Source: Janthinobacterium sp. FW305-129 (GTDB taxonomy: Bacteria > Pseudomonadota > Gammaproteobacteria > Burkholderiales > Burkholderiaceae_D). Taken from it: 64,000 nt of DNA. The notes beneath the pieces are model-generated. The model was not told the DNA's origin, searched no databases, and saw only the letters and a list, made by a program, of their open reading frames with translations. The position numbers and the translations under genes were made by a program. Below are positions 36,952 through 45,426 of the stretch, piece by piece. Location of the stretch: contig NZ_JACYMM010000016.1 in assembly GCF_020858115.1 (NCBI RefSeq), positions 1-64,000 on the forward strand, given 5' to 3'. Numbering within the stretch: the stretch's first letter is position 1; the number at the start of each line of letters is the position of its first letter.

Positions 36952-37872
36952 CTAACGGTTAGGCAGGAATTTCGAAGGGTCGACAGGCTTGCCCTGCTGG
37001 CGGATTTCAAAGTGCAGCTTCACGCGGTCGGCATCGGAATCGCCCATTTCGGCGATGGCCTGGCCTTTGTTGACGTTCTGCCCTTCCTTCACCAGGATGC
37101 TGCGGTTATGCGCATACGCCGACAATAAACTATTACTGTGCTTCACGATGACAAGATTACCATAACCACGGATTCCGCTCCCGGCATACATGACTTTTCC
37201 CGCGCCGGCGGCCACCACTTGCTGGCCCGCCTTGCCGGCGATATCGACGCCCTTGTTCTTGCCTTCGTCGAAAGTGCCGATGACCTTGCCTTCGGAAGGC
37301 CACATCCAGCTGATCTTCTCGTCGCCAGGCGCCGATGCCGCAGGGGCTGCCGCGGCGGCCGGTGCAGTGGTGACGGCCGGGGCCGGCGCTGGCGCGGGTT
37401 TGACGTCGCCGTTGCCGCCATCGGCGCGCAGCTCGGCCAGGGTGGCGTCGGAATACGCGCGCTTCTCGCCGCGCGGGCCCGTTTTCTTCGGCACGGCAGG
37501 TGCGGCCGGCTTGACTTCCGTCACCGGCGGCATGACGATGGCCGACGTCTGCGCGCCGCCCGTATCGCCATTCGGCGGCAGCACGCGCAGCACCTGGTCG
37601 ACCTTGATGTCGTTCGGGTTGCTCAAGTCATTCCAGGCCACCAGGTCGCGGTAATTCTGGCCATGTTCGAGGGCAATGCGCAACAGGGTGTCGCCGCGCT
37701 TGACCGTGTAATAGGCTGGGTCGCGGTCGCGCGGATCGCTGGCGGCGGCGCTGCTGCCCGATGGATGGCGCTCGACGACGGGTGCCTGGACGCCCGTCGT
37801 GCCGCAGCCGCTCAACAGCGCGGCCAAGGTGATGCTACATAGAAGTATGTTACTTTTCTTAATCATTCGCAT
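36952..37872 (-). CDS. nlpD: NlpD-like LysM/M23 lipoprotein
   Basis: Outer-membrane lipoprotein that in relatives activates the amidase AmiC during division. Signal peptide with lipobox LLSGC (about Cys23), a LysM domain (YTVKRGDTLLRIALEHGQNY), an Ala/Pro-rich linker, and a C-terminal M23 domain (GVDIAGKAG, GYGNLVIVKH, SAYAHNRSILVKEGQ, LHFEIR). The first zinc-binding His of active M23 peptidases is absent (KGVDIAG), as in NlpD, so it is an activator rather than a peptidase. Confidence 0.94.
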   Translation of the reverse strand: MRMIKKSNILLCSITLAALLSGCGTTGVQAPVVERHPSGSSAAASDPRDRDPAYYTVKRGDTLLRIALEHGQNYRDLVAWNDLSNPNDIKVDQVLRVLPPNGDTGGAQTSAIVMPPVTEVKPAAPAVPKKTGPRGEKRAYSDATLAELRADGGNGDVKPAPAPAPAVTTAPAAAAAPAASAPGDEKISWMWPSEGKVIGTFDEGKNKGVDIAGKAGQQVVAAGAGKVMYAGSGIRGYGNLVIVKHSNSLLSAYAHNRSILVKEGQNVNKGQAIAEMGDSDADRVKLHFEIRQQGKPVDPSKFLPNR

Positions 37873-37908
37873 GTAATTGTATGTCCTGCTTGCTAGCTGA
37901 TCCGGGGA

Positions 37909-38799
37909 TCATATGGTGCCCGGGCGCAAAGGCACGAAATGGCAATCTTCCAGGGTTTGGCTAGTCCATTCCATTTTCCCCACCCGGGTAATGAGTTGTA
38001 AGTGTTGCAATTTAGCCCCCACCGGCGCAACCAGACGCCCGCCGGGCGCCAGCTGTTCCAGCAGGGCTTGCGGGACTTCCAGGCCGGCTGCGGCAAGGAT
38101 GATCCCGTCGAAGGGCGCCGCCTGCGGCAGGCCAAGCATACCATCTCCGTACTGCAAGCGCAGATTCGACACGCGCAGCGGGCGCAGATTGGCCTTCGCC
38201 AGCTCGTGCAGGGGCCGGATGCGCTCGATCGAATACACCTCTTTCGCCACCAGCGACAGCACCGCCGCCTGGTAGCCGCAGCCCGTGCCGATTTCCAGCA
38301 CGCGCTGCAAGCTGCCGCCCTGGCGCATCACTTCGATCATGCGCGCCACGATGTACGGCTGCGAAATGGTCTGGTGGTGGCCGATGGGCAAGGAGGCGTC
38401 GATATACGCCTGCGACGCCAGCGCCTCGTCCATGAACATGTGGCGCGGCACGGCCTGCATGGCGTCGAGCACCAGCTGATCCTTGACGCCCTGTTTCGCG
38501 ATGCGCGCCACCATGGCACGGCGCACGGCCTCCGAGACGAGGGGATTTTGCCGCGGCGGCGGCACCACCGCCGGCTGCGCCCGCTCATTGGCGATGGCTT
38601 GCGCGCGCGACGGCGCGATGGGCGCCGTTGCGCCATGGTGCGGCGCCCCGCCCCGCGCCGCGTTCTGAGCCGCATTCTGCGTGGCCGTCTGCGGCGTGGC
38701 AATGCGCGACTGGGCCAGCGACTGGCCCCCGCCCTGCCTGGCGGGCTTGCCGGCCAGCGAATCGAGGGTAAGGGGGAAGGTACGCGGCTTGTCAGTCAT
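37909..38799 (-). CDS. pcm: Protein-L-isoaspartate O-methyltransferase
   Basis: Repairs isoaspartyl damage by SAM-dependent methylation. The catalytic domain begins near residue 85 (VSEAVRRAMVARIAKQGVKD) and contains GHHQTISQPYIVARM and the SAM motif VLEIGTGCGYQAAVL. The first 80 or so residues are a low-complexity Ala/Gln/Pro extension (NAAQNAARGGAPHHG) beyond the usual length of about 210. It is 9 bp from surE and 36 bp from nlpD, the conserved surE-pcm-nlpD-rpoS operon. Confidence 0.96.
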   Translation of the reverse strand: MTDKPRTFPLTLDSLAGKPARQGGGQSLAQSRIATPQTATQNAAQNAARGGAPHHGATAPIAPSRAQAIANERAQPAVVPPPRQNPLVSEAVRRAMVARIAKQGVKDQLVLDAMQAVPRHMFMDEALASQAYIDASLPIGHHQTISQPYIVARMIEVMRQGGSLQRVLEIGTGCGYQAAVLSLVAKEVYSIERIRPLHELAKANLRPLRVSNLRLQYGDGMLGLPQAAPFDGIILAAAGLEVPQALLEQLAPGGRLVAPVGAKLQHLQLITRVGKMEWTSQTLEDCHFVPLRPGTI

Positions 38800-38808
38800 A
38801 GTGGGCGG

Positions 38809-39546
38809 TCATGCCAGGCCTTTTGCCAGTGCATCGAGTTGGGTGGTATGGGTCAGGTCGATCTGCAGCGGCGTGATCGATACTTGTCCATGTTCAACGG
38901 CGTAAAAGTCCGTGCCGGGACCGCCTTCCTTGGCAGCGCCGGCGGGGCCGATCCAGAAGATTTCACGGCCACGGGGATCGAGCGCGCGGATCACGGGTTC
39001 GGCCGAGTGGCGCTTGCCCAGGCGCGTGGCCGCCATGCCTTGCAACTGCTCGTAAGGGATAGCGGGTATGTTCACATTCAGCAAATACGGTTTCTGCAGG
39101 GCGTCGAACTGGCGCTCGACGATTTCCCTGGCCACGCGGGCGGCCGCGTCCAGGTTGGCCCAGCCAAACTGCGACTGGGAAAAGGCGATGGCGGGAATGC
39201 CGAACAGATAGCCTTCCGTGGCGGCGGCCACCGTGCCCGAATACAGGGTGTCGTCACCCATGTTGGGGCCGTTGTTGATGCCGGACACCACCAGGTCGGG
39301 GCGCTCGATGAGCATGCCCGTCAGCGCCACGTGCACGCAGTCGGTGGGCGTGCCGTTGACAAAATAAAAACCGTTGGCGGCCTTGTGCACGGACAAAGGC
39401 CGGTCCAGCGACAGCGAATTGGATGCGCCCGAGCGGTTGCTGTCGGGCGCCACCACGACGATCTCCGCAATGGGTGCGAGCGCGTCAGCCAGTGCCGCCA
39501 GGCCTGGCGCCAGGTAACCGTCGTCGTTACTGATAAGAATTCTCAT
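38809..39546 (-). CDS. surE: 5'/3'-nucleotidase SurE
   Basis: Metal-dependent survival phosphatase acting on nucleoside monophosphates. The 245-residue protein begins MRILISNDDGYLAPG (metal-binding Asp pair) and has APDSNRSGASNSLS and SGINNGPNMGDD motifs. First gene of surE-pcm-nlpD-rpoS. A TAAAAT hexamer just before the start could be a -10 element, but no good -35 matches. Confidence 0.97.
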   Translation of the reverse strand: MRILISNDDGYLAPGLAALADALAPIAEIVVVAPDSNRSGASNSLSLDRPLSVHKAANGFYFVNGTPTDCVHVALTGMLIERPDLVVSGINNGPNMGDDTLYSGTVAAATEGYLFGIPAIAFSQSQFGWANLDAAARVAREIVERQFDALQKPYLLNVNIPAIPYEQLQGMAATRLGKRHSAEPVIRALDPRGREIFWIGPAGAAKEGGPGTDFYAVEHGQVSITPLQIDLTHTTQLDALAKGLA

Positions 39547-39620
39547 AACGAGATTTTACCTGAAGCAATGCCAACACTGCGCGTGCCGCACGCCGATAGA
39601 CAGCATTATTTGTGCCGCCG

Positions 39621-39646
39621 CGCTGACATGGCGCAAGGCGTCAGCG
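39621..39646 (-). other. Stem-loop spanning the stop codon of the NTPase-TPR gene
   Basis: CGCTGAC (39621-39627) and GTCAGCG (39640-39646) pair across a 12-nt loop, including the TGA stop. No T-run follows, so termination before surE is uncertain. Confidence 0.45.
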
Positions 39647-42094
39647 CTGCTCGGTGCGTGCCTCGGACAGCGCCCCCTCCAGCGCCTGCACTTCATCCTC
39701 TTGCAAGGCCAGCAAGGCATTCAAATCTCCTTGCAATTTGTACATTCTTTTCAGCTGCGCCATGCCGCGCCTGCGCAGCTTGCCCGGCACGCCCGGGCGA
39801 AGCAGGCAAGACTTCAAATGTTCGGCCAGTTCGCCCGCCTGCGCATACTGTTCACGCTCTATCATGCCTTGCAACATCGCGATCATGCTGGCCAGCGTAT
39901 CCGGCTCGGCCCCTTCGTGCCCGTTGGCACGGCCGGCCAGGATGGTTTCCTGCAAATGCCGCGCGCCGTCGAGCACGCTATCCGCATGCCCCGTGACGGG
40001 GGCGTTCAACAGCCGGTCGCTGCCGCTGAGCACGGCGTCTTCCAGCAGGCGCGCCGCCTCGCTGTCGCCCTGCTGCTGCAAGGTGCCGGCCAGTTGCGTC
40101 TTGCTGTGCAAGGTATCGAGGTGGTCTTCGCCCAGCAGGCGCGCGTGCACTTCCAGCACCTGTTCCTGCACGCTGCGCGCCGCATCGAGTTCGCCGCGCC
40201 GCAGCAGCGCTTCGGCCAGCTTGCGCTGGCTCATCAGGGTTTCCGGATGGTCGAGTCCATGCGTGCGCTCGCGCGCCGCCACCTGGTCTTCGTGCAACTG
40301 GCGCGCGCCGGCCCAGTCGCCCTGCCCCGCCACGATATCGGCCAGCAAGTCGCGCGTGGCCAGGGTGGCCGCATGGTCGCTGCCCAGGCGCCGCTCCTGC
40401 GCCTGCAGGACGGCAGCGAGCAGGCGCCGCGCGCCGTCCAGGTCGCCTTCGCGCCCCAGCGCCTGCGCCAGGGCCAGCTTGCTGCGCAAGGTATCGCCAT
40501 GCTCGGCGCCAAACAGGCGCTCGCGCGCCGCCACCACCGTGGCCAGCACTTGCCGCGCCTGCGCCAGCCGGCCCATGCGCAGCAAGGTGGCGGCGCGCCC
40601 ATTCATCGCTTCCAGGGTCAGCGGATGCTCGCCGCCCAACTGGCGCACGTAGGCGGCCAGCACGGCATCCTGCAGCAGCAGCGCCGTCGCCAGCTCGCCC
40701 TGCAGCAACAGGGTTTGCGCCAGGCAAGCTCTGGCTGCCAGGGTATCGGGATGTTCGCCGCCCAGCACGCGCTCGCGCACGTCGACCACGTCTTCTTCCA
40801 GGAAACGGGCTTCCTCGAGCTTGCCCAGCTGGCGCAGCAGGCGCGCCATGCCGCTCTTGCACGCCAGGCTGTCGGGATGCTCCTCGCCCAGCAGGCGCAC
40901 GCGGATCTCGACGCTCTGGCGAAAGGCCTCGAGCGCCTGCGCGCTGCGGCCGTCCTTGCGATACAGTTCGCCCAGGCGCGCCAGGTCGCGTGCCAGCGGC
41001 AGCGCCACGGCGCGGGCCGGCTCGGCCAGCAAGGCCTGGCGCGCTTCGCCGATGGCGCCCAGCAAGGCGATTTCGCGGCCCGATTGCCACGGAAAGTAGC
41101 CGCCCGTCATCCAGTGCAGGAAGGCTTCGAAGGTGCGCGTGAGGGAAAAGCGGTCGCCGCCCTGGTCGATGCGCACGGCCAGCTGCTCGCCATAGGCAAA
41201 GGTTTTCGTCTGCTGCAGCTGGACTTCGTCAAAATAGCTGTCGAGGGAGATTTGCGGCAAGCCGTAGGAAGTGCGCAGCAGGCGCTCGAACATGGGCTGG
41301 AAGCCGGCGATGCCCTTGTGCGCGTCGCCGCGGCGCCACTCGGCCCGCTGCGCGCCGTCGCCCATTTCTATGCGCGAGGGCAAGGGATACACGAGCAGCG
41401 GACGCTGTTCGTCCTCATGGCTGCGGCGGTATTCGATGGCCCGCGTGACGAGCGCATCGACGCCTTCCAGGCTTTGCCGGTTCGGCGTGAAGACCACTAC
41501 CAGCTTTTTCGGCAGCAAGGTGGTGCAGATGCCGGCGCTGTCCGTGCGCCCCGTGCGCGAATCGACCAGCACGTAGCGGAAGTGCTGGGCCAGGGTATCG
41601 GCAAAGCAGCGGAACAGGGCCGGGCAGGTATCGAACAGCTGGTCCCAGCGCATCTGCGCCAGGCGCTCGCTGTAGCTGGCGTCGAAGCGCCCCGCGCGCA
41701 TCAGGTACAGGGGACTGCCCTGGTCGACGCGCACCACGTACTGCTGCCAGTCGATGGCGTCGAGCACGCGCTGGGCCAGCGCCGCATCGTCGCGGCCTGC
41801 GCCCTGCCCGCCGCCGCCTTCCAGGCTGAAGCGTTCTAGCTGCTGGCGGCAGGCCTCGAAGAATTCCAGTACGCCCGGACGCTCCTCGTGCTGCTCGAAA
41901 TAATGGTGCAGGCCCGGCGCCTCCATGTCCCAGTCCAGCATCAGCACGGGCACGCTGGCGTTTTCGCGGCGCGCCAGCAAAACGGCGATGTTCGACAGGG
42001 CCATGGTGCGGCCGGTACCGCCCTTGTAGGAATAGAAGGTGACGACTTCGCCAGGGGCGCTCAAAGGTGGCAGGGAGAGGCGTTGGCATTCCAT
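39641..42094 (-). CDS. ParA/MinD-like NTPase fused to kinesin-light-chain-type TPR array
   Basis: An 817-residue two-part protein. The N-terminal SIMIBI-type P-loop domain has the unusual Walker A KGGTGRT at 24-30 (FYSYKGGTGRTMALSNIA), DWDMEAPGL at 55-62 as the switch region, and VLVDSRTGRTDSAG further on. From about residue 345 come seven tandem 42-residue TPR units, each bearing a G-x-x-H-x-x-TL signature (EEHPDSL, GEHPDTL, GEHPLTL, AEHGDTL, SDHAATL, LDHPETL, EDHLDTL), then a helical tail. Similar KGGTGR-NTPase/TPR proteins are known in the actinobacterial FxsT group and in TIR-linked conflict systems (recalled, not searched). It follows the TIR gene by 19 bp. Likely a sensor or switch for the TIR protein. 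Confidence 0.85.
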   Translation of the reverse strand: MECQRLSLPPLSAPGEVVTFYSYKGGTGRTMALSNIAVLLARRENASVPVLMLDWDMEAPGLHHYFEQHEERPGVLEFFEACRQQLERFSLEGGGGQGAGRDDAALAQRVLDAIDWQQYVVRVDQGSPLYLMRAGRFDASYSERLAQMRWDQLFDTCPALFRCFADTLAQHFRYVLVDSRTGRTDSAGICTTLLPKKLVVVFTPNRQSLEGVDALVTRAIEYRRSHEDEQRPLLVYPLPSRIEMGDGAQRAEWRRGDAHKGIAGFQPMFERLLRTSYGLPQISLDSYFDEVQLQQTKTFAYGEQLAVRIDQGGDRFSLTRTFEAFLHWMTGGYFPWQSGREIALLGAIGEARQALLAEPARAVALPLARDLARLGELYRKDGRSAQALEAFRQSVEIRVRLLGEEHPDSLACKSGMARLLRQLGKLEEARFLEEDVVDVRERVLGGEHPDTLAARACLAQTLLLQGELATALLLQDAVLAAYVRQLGGEHPLTLEAMNGRAATLLRMGRLAQARQVLATVVAARERLFGAEHGDTLRSKLALAQALGREGDLDGARRLLAAVLQAQERRLGSDHAATLATRDLLADIVAGQGDWAGARQLHEDQVAARERTHGLDHPETLMSQRKLAEALLRRGELDAARSVQEQVLEVHARLLGEDHLDTLHSKTQLAGTLQQQGDSEAARLLEDAVLSGSDRLLNAPVTGHADSVLDGARHLQETILAGRANGHEGAEPDTLASMIAMLQGMIEREQYAQAGELAEHLKSCLLRPGVPGKLRRRGMAQLKRMYKLQGDLNALLALQEDEVQALEGALSEARTEQR

Positions 42095-42113
42095 GACTGT
42101 ACCTTTTACGTGA

Positions 42114-42719
42114 TTAACGTGGAAAGTGGGGAGGCGGAATGGTGCGCCATTCCGGTGGAATGGCGGGCAACACGAAACGGCTGCAATCGTGGCCGGGCGG
42201 TGTTGACCGCTTGAGCAAGTGGTAATGCGTGGCGATGCGCTGCACGATGCGTTCGATGTCGGGCAGGTATTGCGGATTCGATTTCAGGTCGCCGCTGGCC
42301 AGGGTGTAGCCGGAGAAATCGACGTACAGCCCCGACTCCGTGATTTGCGGCGGCAAACCGTCCGGATGGCGTGTCATGATGATGGGGATGATCAGGTGAC
42401 TGGGCAGCTCATACCAGGCGCGCCGCTCCTGCTCGATTAGTTGCATGGCGGCAAATTCGCGCCGCGTGTAGCCGTGCGCTTCATATTTCGGCGTGTACAG
42501 CACGATCATGCAGACGCTCTGGCACATGGCGCGCGCCACGCGCAGGTCGATATCGTCGCCGCCCCCCAGTTGCTCGCTGTCGATGAACAACACTTCCTCG
42601 CGATCGAGGTGCGGCTCCAGATAGCACGCCAGCGCCTCGATCAGGTCATTCTTGAACTTGTTCATGAACGCATATTGGCCGTGTGCATAGCTCAAGAAAC
42701 AGCCGTAGCGGATCTCCAT
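42114..42719 (-). CDS. TIR-domain protein (putative NAD-consuming effector)
   Basis: A 201-residue protein that is essentially one TIR domain. It opens with the betaA/box 1 motif CFLSYAHG (residues 7-14), then VLFIDSEQLGGGDDID (BB-loop region), SVCMIVLYTPKY (strand D) and GYTRREFAAM, where Glu88 is at the position of the catalytic Glu of NADase TIRs (SARM1-like Y..S..C..E pattern). A C-terminal segment of about 70 residues contains IIPIIMTRHPDG and a proline-rich end. ATG 42719 has AGGGGG 5 nt upstream; ATG 42752 would add 11 residues. First gene of a two-gene operon with the NTPase-TPR gene. NAD cleavage is predicted, not shown. Confidence 0.82.
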   Translation of the reverse strand: MEIRYGCFLSYAHGQYAFMNKFKNDLIEALACYLEPHLDREEVLFIDSEQLGGGDDIDLRVARAMCQSVCMIVLYTPKYEAHGYTRREFAAMQLIEQERRAWYELPSHLIIPIIMTRHPDGLPPQITESGLYVDFSGYTLASGDLKSNPQYLPDIERIVQRIATHYHLLKRSTPPGHDCSRFVLPAIPPEWRTIPPPHFPR

Positions 42720-42811
42720 GGCATCCCCCTGTTCCCCGTGCGGCCCTGCCATCGCCGCGCCTTCATCCTGCAAGGCATGAGTTCACTGTAGACCGCCCGG
42801 CAACAACCCTG

Positions 42812-42827
42812 TTTGCGCTGGCGCAAA
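42812..42827. promoter_or_regulatory. Perfect palindrome upstream of the TIR operon
   Basis: TTTGCGC-TG-GCGCAAA, 93 bp before the TIR start and downstream of the dinG terminator, so it sits where the operon promoter should be. A candidate operator; no clear -35/-10 pair was found around it. Confidence 0.45.
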
Positions 42828-42855
42828 GATGTGTCTGGCGTCCTGGACATGAAGG

Positions 42856-42873
42856 AAAAAGCCAGAAACTGGC
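42856..42873 (-). terminator. Intrinsic terminator of dinG
   Basis: On the minus strand GCCAG-TTT-CTGGC is followed by TTTTT. Two further perfect 14-bp palindromes lie just upstream in the dinG 3' region: GGCGCGATCGCGCC (42871-42884, sharing bases with the stem) and CCTGGCATGCCAGG (42889-42902). Confidence 0.6.
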
Positions 42874-42989
42874 GCGATCGCGCCCATTCCTGGCATGCCA
42901 GGCGCGCAGGCAGGCGCCGCGCGAAAAACGCTACTCGCCTGATAACAAAGGGAAATATGCCGACGCGCGGATGGCGCCGGCTGGGTGGA

Positions 42990-45044
42990 CTAGATGCCCT
43001 TGGCGGGCAGGTTGCGGAAGAACTCGACCACTTCGGCGGTATCGCGCGTGCGCTTGAACGGCGGCAGGCTTTGCCAGATGCGCTTGCCGTACGGCTTGGA
43101 AATGAGACGGGGATCGCAGATCATCAGCACGCCGCGGTCGCCCTCGTCGCGGATCAGCCGTCCGGCGCCCTGCTTCAGGTTGATGATGGCTTCCGGCAGC
43201 GAGTGGTGCATGAAGCCGTTCTTGCCCTGCTTTTCCATCACTTCGATGCGCGCGGCCAATACCGGATCGTCGGGCGGCGCGAACGGCAGCTTGTCGATGA
43301 TGACGAGGGACAGCGCATCGCCGCGCACGTCGACGCCTTCCCAGAAGCTCTGGCTGCCGATCAGCACGCCGTTGCCGGCGGCGCGGAACTGGTCGAGCAA
43401 TTCCGTGCGGCCCTTTTCTCCCTGCACGAACAGGGGGAAGTTCAGGCCGCGCTGCCTGAATTCGTCGGCCAGGCGCTCGGCCGCCCGCTTGACGGCGCGC
43501 AAGGTGGTGCACAGGAAGAAGGTGCGCCCGCCCGCCGCCTCGATGATGGGCAGGGCGCAGTCGATGACGGCGTCCGTGTAGCCCAGCGAGTTCGGCTGCG
43601 GCAGATTTTGCGGCACGAACAGCAAGCCCTGCTGGCCATAGTCGAACGGGCTCGGCCACGTGTGCGACGGTTCGCCCGTCAAGCCCATCTGTTCGGAAAA
43701 ATGCTTGAAATCGTTTTTCACGGCCAGGGTGGCGGACGTGAAGATCCAGCTGCGCGGCGTGCCTTCGCGCTGGTTGTTGAAGATCGGCGCGATCGACAAT
43801 GGCGTTTTATGCAATTGCAGGGAGCTGGAAAACGCTTCCACCCAGAACACGGCTTCTTCGCCGGCCGCCACTTTGGCTTTCGGATCGAACTTCCAGCCGC
43901 TCAGCTGCTGCGCCAGTTCGACGCCGCGCACGCGGCACTGTTCCAGGGTTTCCGCCCGCTCCGCCTGGGTTTCCAAGACGGCCACCATGCCGTCGAGCTC
44001 ATCCTTGAGGGTGTCGAGCGCGGGGAAGAAATCGCTGGACGGGGCGATCTGCGGCAAGGACAGGCGCACGATATCCTGCGGGAACGTCAGGCGCAGGTCG
44101 CGCGCCGCCTTTTCCACCACCGTGACCGTCTTGGCCCAGTCGATGCCGCGCGCATGCGCGAGGCCCTCGGCCAGCACGTCGCGGCACAGTTCCAGGATTT
44201 GCGAGGTGGACACTGTGTTGCCAAAGAACAAGGTGGCCGTATCGGGCAGCTGATGTGCCTCATCGAAGATGATGGTATTGGCCGACGGCAGCAATTCCGC
44301 CACGCCCGTGTCCTTCAGGGCCACGTCGGCAAAGAATAGATGATGGTTGACCACCACCACGTCGGCCTGCTGGGCTTCCTTGCGGGCCTTCATCACGAAG
44401 CAATCCTGGTAATACTGGCATTCGGCGCCCATGCAGGTGTCGCGCGTGGACGTCACCAGATTCCAGATCATGGCGTTTTCCGGCACCTTGGCCAGTTCCG
44501 CCTTGTCGCCCGAGCTCGTCATCTTGATGAAGCGCGAGATTTCGCGCAGGTGGCCCACGTCGTCGCGCGACGTCATGCGGCCGTTCTGCAAGGTGCGTTC
44601 CAGGTGATAGTGGCAAACGTAGTTCGAGCGGCCTTTCAGCAAGGCGACGGAGACAGGCGCCTGCAGCGCGGCGCGCACGGTGGGGATATCGCGCAGGAAC
44701 AATTGATCCTGCAAGTTCTTCGTGCCGGTGGAAACAATGGTCTTGCCGCCCCACATCAGGGCCGGCACCAGGTAGGCAAACGTTTTACCTGTGCCCGTGC
44801 CCGCCTCGGCGATCAGGGTCGTCTGGCTGTCGATGGCGCTGGCGATGGCCTTGGCCATTTCCGTTTGCGAACGGCGCGGCTTGTAGCTGCCCACGGCCGG
44901 ACCGAGCGGGCCGCCGGCGCCGAACAGGCGCTCGATGTCGGCATCGTGCTTGCCAGGCGCCGCCTGCGGTTCGGCTGGCAGACTGGCTTGCGGATCGGCA
45001 GGCTGGCCATCTGGGTTTACTGGCAATAAATTGTGATCGGTCAA
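42990..45044 (-). CDS. dinG: DinG/YoaA-type iron-sulfur ATP-dependent DNA helicase
   Basis: XPD-like 5'-3' superfamily 2 helicase of 684 residues, working in R-loop or damage processing. It has Walker A EAGTGTGKT (80-88), the iron-sulfur cysteines (NYVCHYH, DTCMGAECQYYQDC), VVVVNHHLFFAD, DEAH, and the C-terminal motifs GSQSFWEGVDVRGD and QGAGRLIRDEGDRG. The reading frame opens at TTG 45044; no better in-frame ATG precedes the helicase domain, so the start is uncertain. The family has YoaA and DinG branches that I cannot separate. Confidence 0.93.
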   Translation of the reverse strand: MTDHNLLPVNPDGQPADPQASLPAEPQAAPGKHDADIERLFGAGGPLGPAVGSYKPRRSQTEMAKAIASAIDSQTTLIAEAGTGTGKTFAYLVPALMWGGKTIVSTGTKNLQDQLFLRDIPTVRAALQAPVSVALLKGRSNYVCHYHLERTLQNGRMTSRDDVGHLREISRFIKMTSSGDKAELAKVPENAMIWNLVTSTRDTCMGAECQYYQDCFVMKARKEAQQADVVVVNHHLFFADVALKDTGVAELLPSANTIIFDEAHQLPDTATLFFGNTVSTSQILELCRDVLAEGLAHARGIDWAKTVTVVEKAARDLRLTFPQDIVRLSLPQIAPSSDFFPALDTLKDELDGMVAVLETQAERAETLEQCRVRGVELAQQLSGWKFDPKAKVAAGEEAVFWVEAFSSSLQLHKTPLSIAPIFNNQREGTPRSWIFTSATLAVKNDFKHFSEQMGLTGEPSHTWPSPFDYGQQGLLFVPQNLPQPNSLGYTDAVIDCALPIIEAAGGRTFFLCTTLRAVKRAAERLADEFRQRGLNFPLFVQGEKGRTELLDQFRAAGNGVLIGSQSFWEGVDVRGDALSLVIIDKLPFAPPDDPVLAARIEVMEKQGKNGFMHHSLPEAIINLKQGAGRLIRDEGDRGVLMICDPRLISKPYGKRIWQSLPPFKRTRDTAEVVEFFRNLPAKGI

Positions 45045-45087
45045 AATATACTTAGGTGAAGACTGGACTGGACGCTACTGGCGCCCC

Positions 45088-45288
45088 TCAGGCGGGAACG
45101 TCGGGCACCAACTGCATTTTCAGCAAGGTGATGTGATCCTTCAATTGCAATTTGCGCTTTTTCAGGCGGCGCAGTTGCAGCTCGTCATGGTGGCCATCGA
45201 GTATCAGCAACTCGATGACGGCATCGAGGTCGCGGTGTTCCACGTTGAGTTCAATCAGGCGCCGCTCTATTTGCTGTGCATCGCTCAT
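45088..45288 (-). CDS. YdcH family protein (DUF465)
   Basis: A 66-residue helical-hairpin protein: QQIERRLIELNVEHRDLDAVIE then a basic second helix QLRRLKKRKLQLKDHITLLK. This matches DUF465/YdcH, small proteins of unknown role. ATG 45288 fits the family length; the 40 residues upstream in frame are not conserved-looking. It lies 43 bp upstream of dinG in the same direction. Confidence 0.88.
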   Translation of the reverse strand: MSDAQQIERRLIELNVEHRDLDAVIELLILDGHHDELQLRRLKKRKLQLKDHITLLKMQLVPDVPA

Positions 45289-45426
45289 GTGTTGCGTTCC
45301 AGGCAGTGTTGGTAACAGTGTTGGGAAACCGGCGCGCGCAGCATACGCAGGCAGCCATGGTGCATAGTTTAACCTGCCGCGCGCGTTAGGGCACGCCATT
45401 TCCGGCATGCCCCATGCGCGGCGGCG

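Noticed and set aside
36952..37872. Active M23 metallopeptidase
   Set aside because: The first metal-binding His is replaced (KGVDIAG), matching the non-catalytic NlpD type.
39990..41080. Regular 126-bp repeats considered as a CRISPR-like array
   Set aside because: They are in frame within one coding sequence and encode 42-residue TPR units; no spacers or cas genes.
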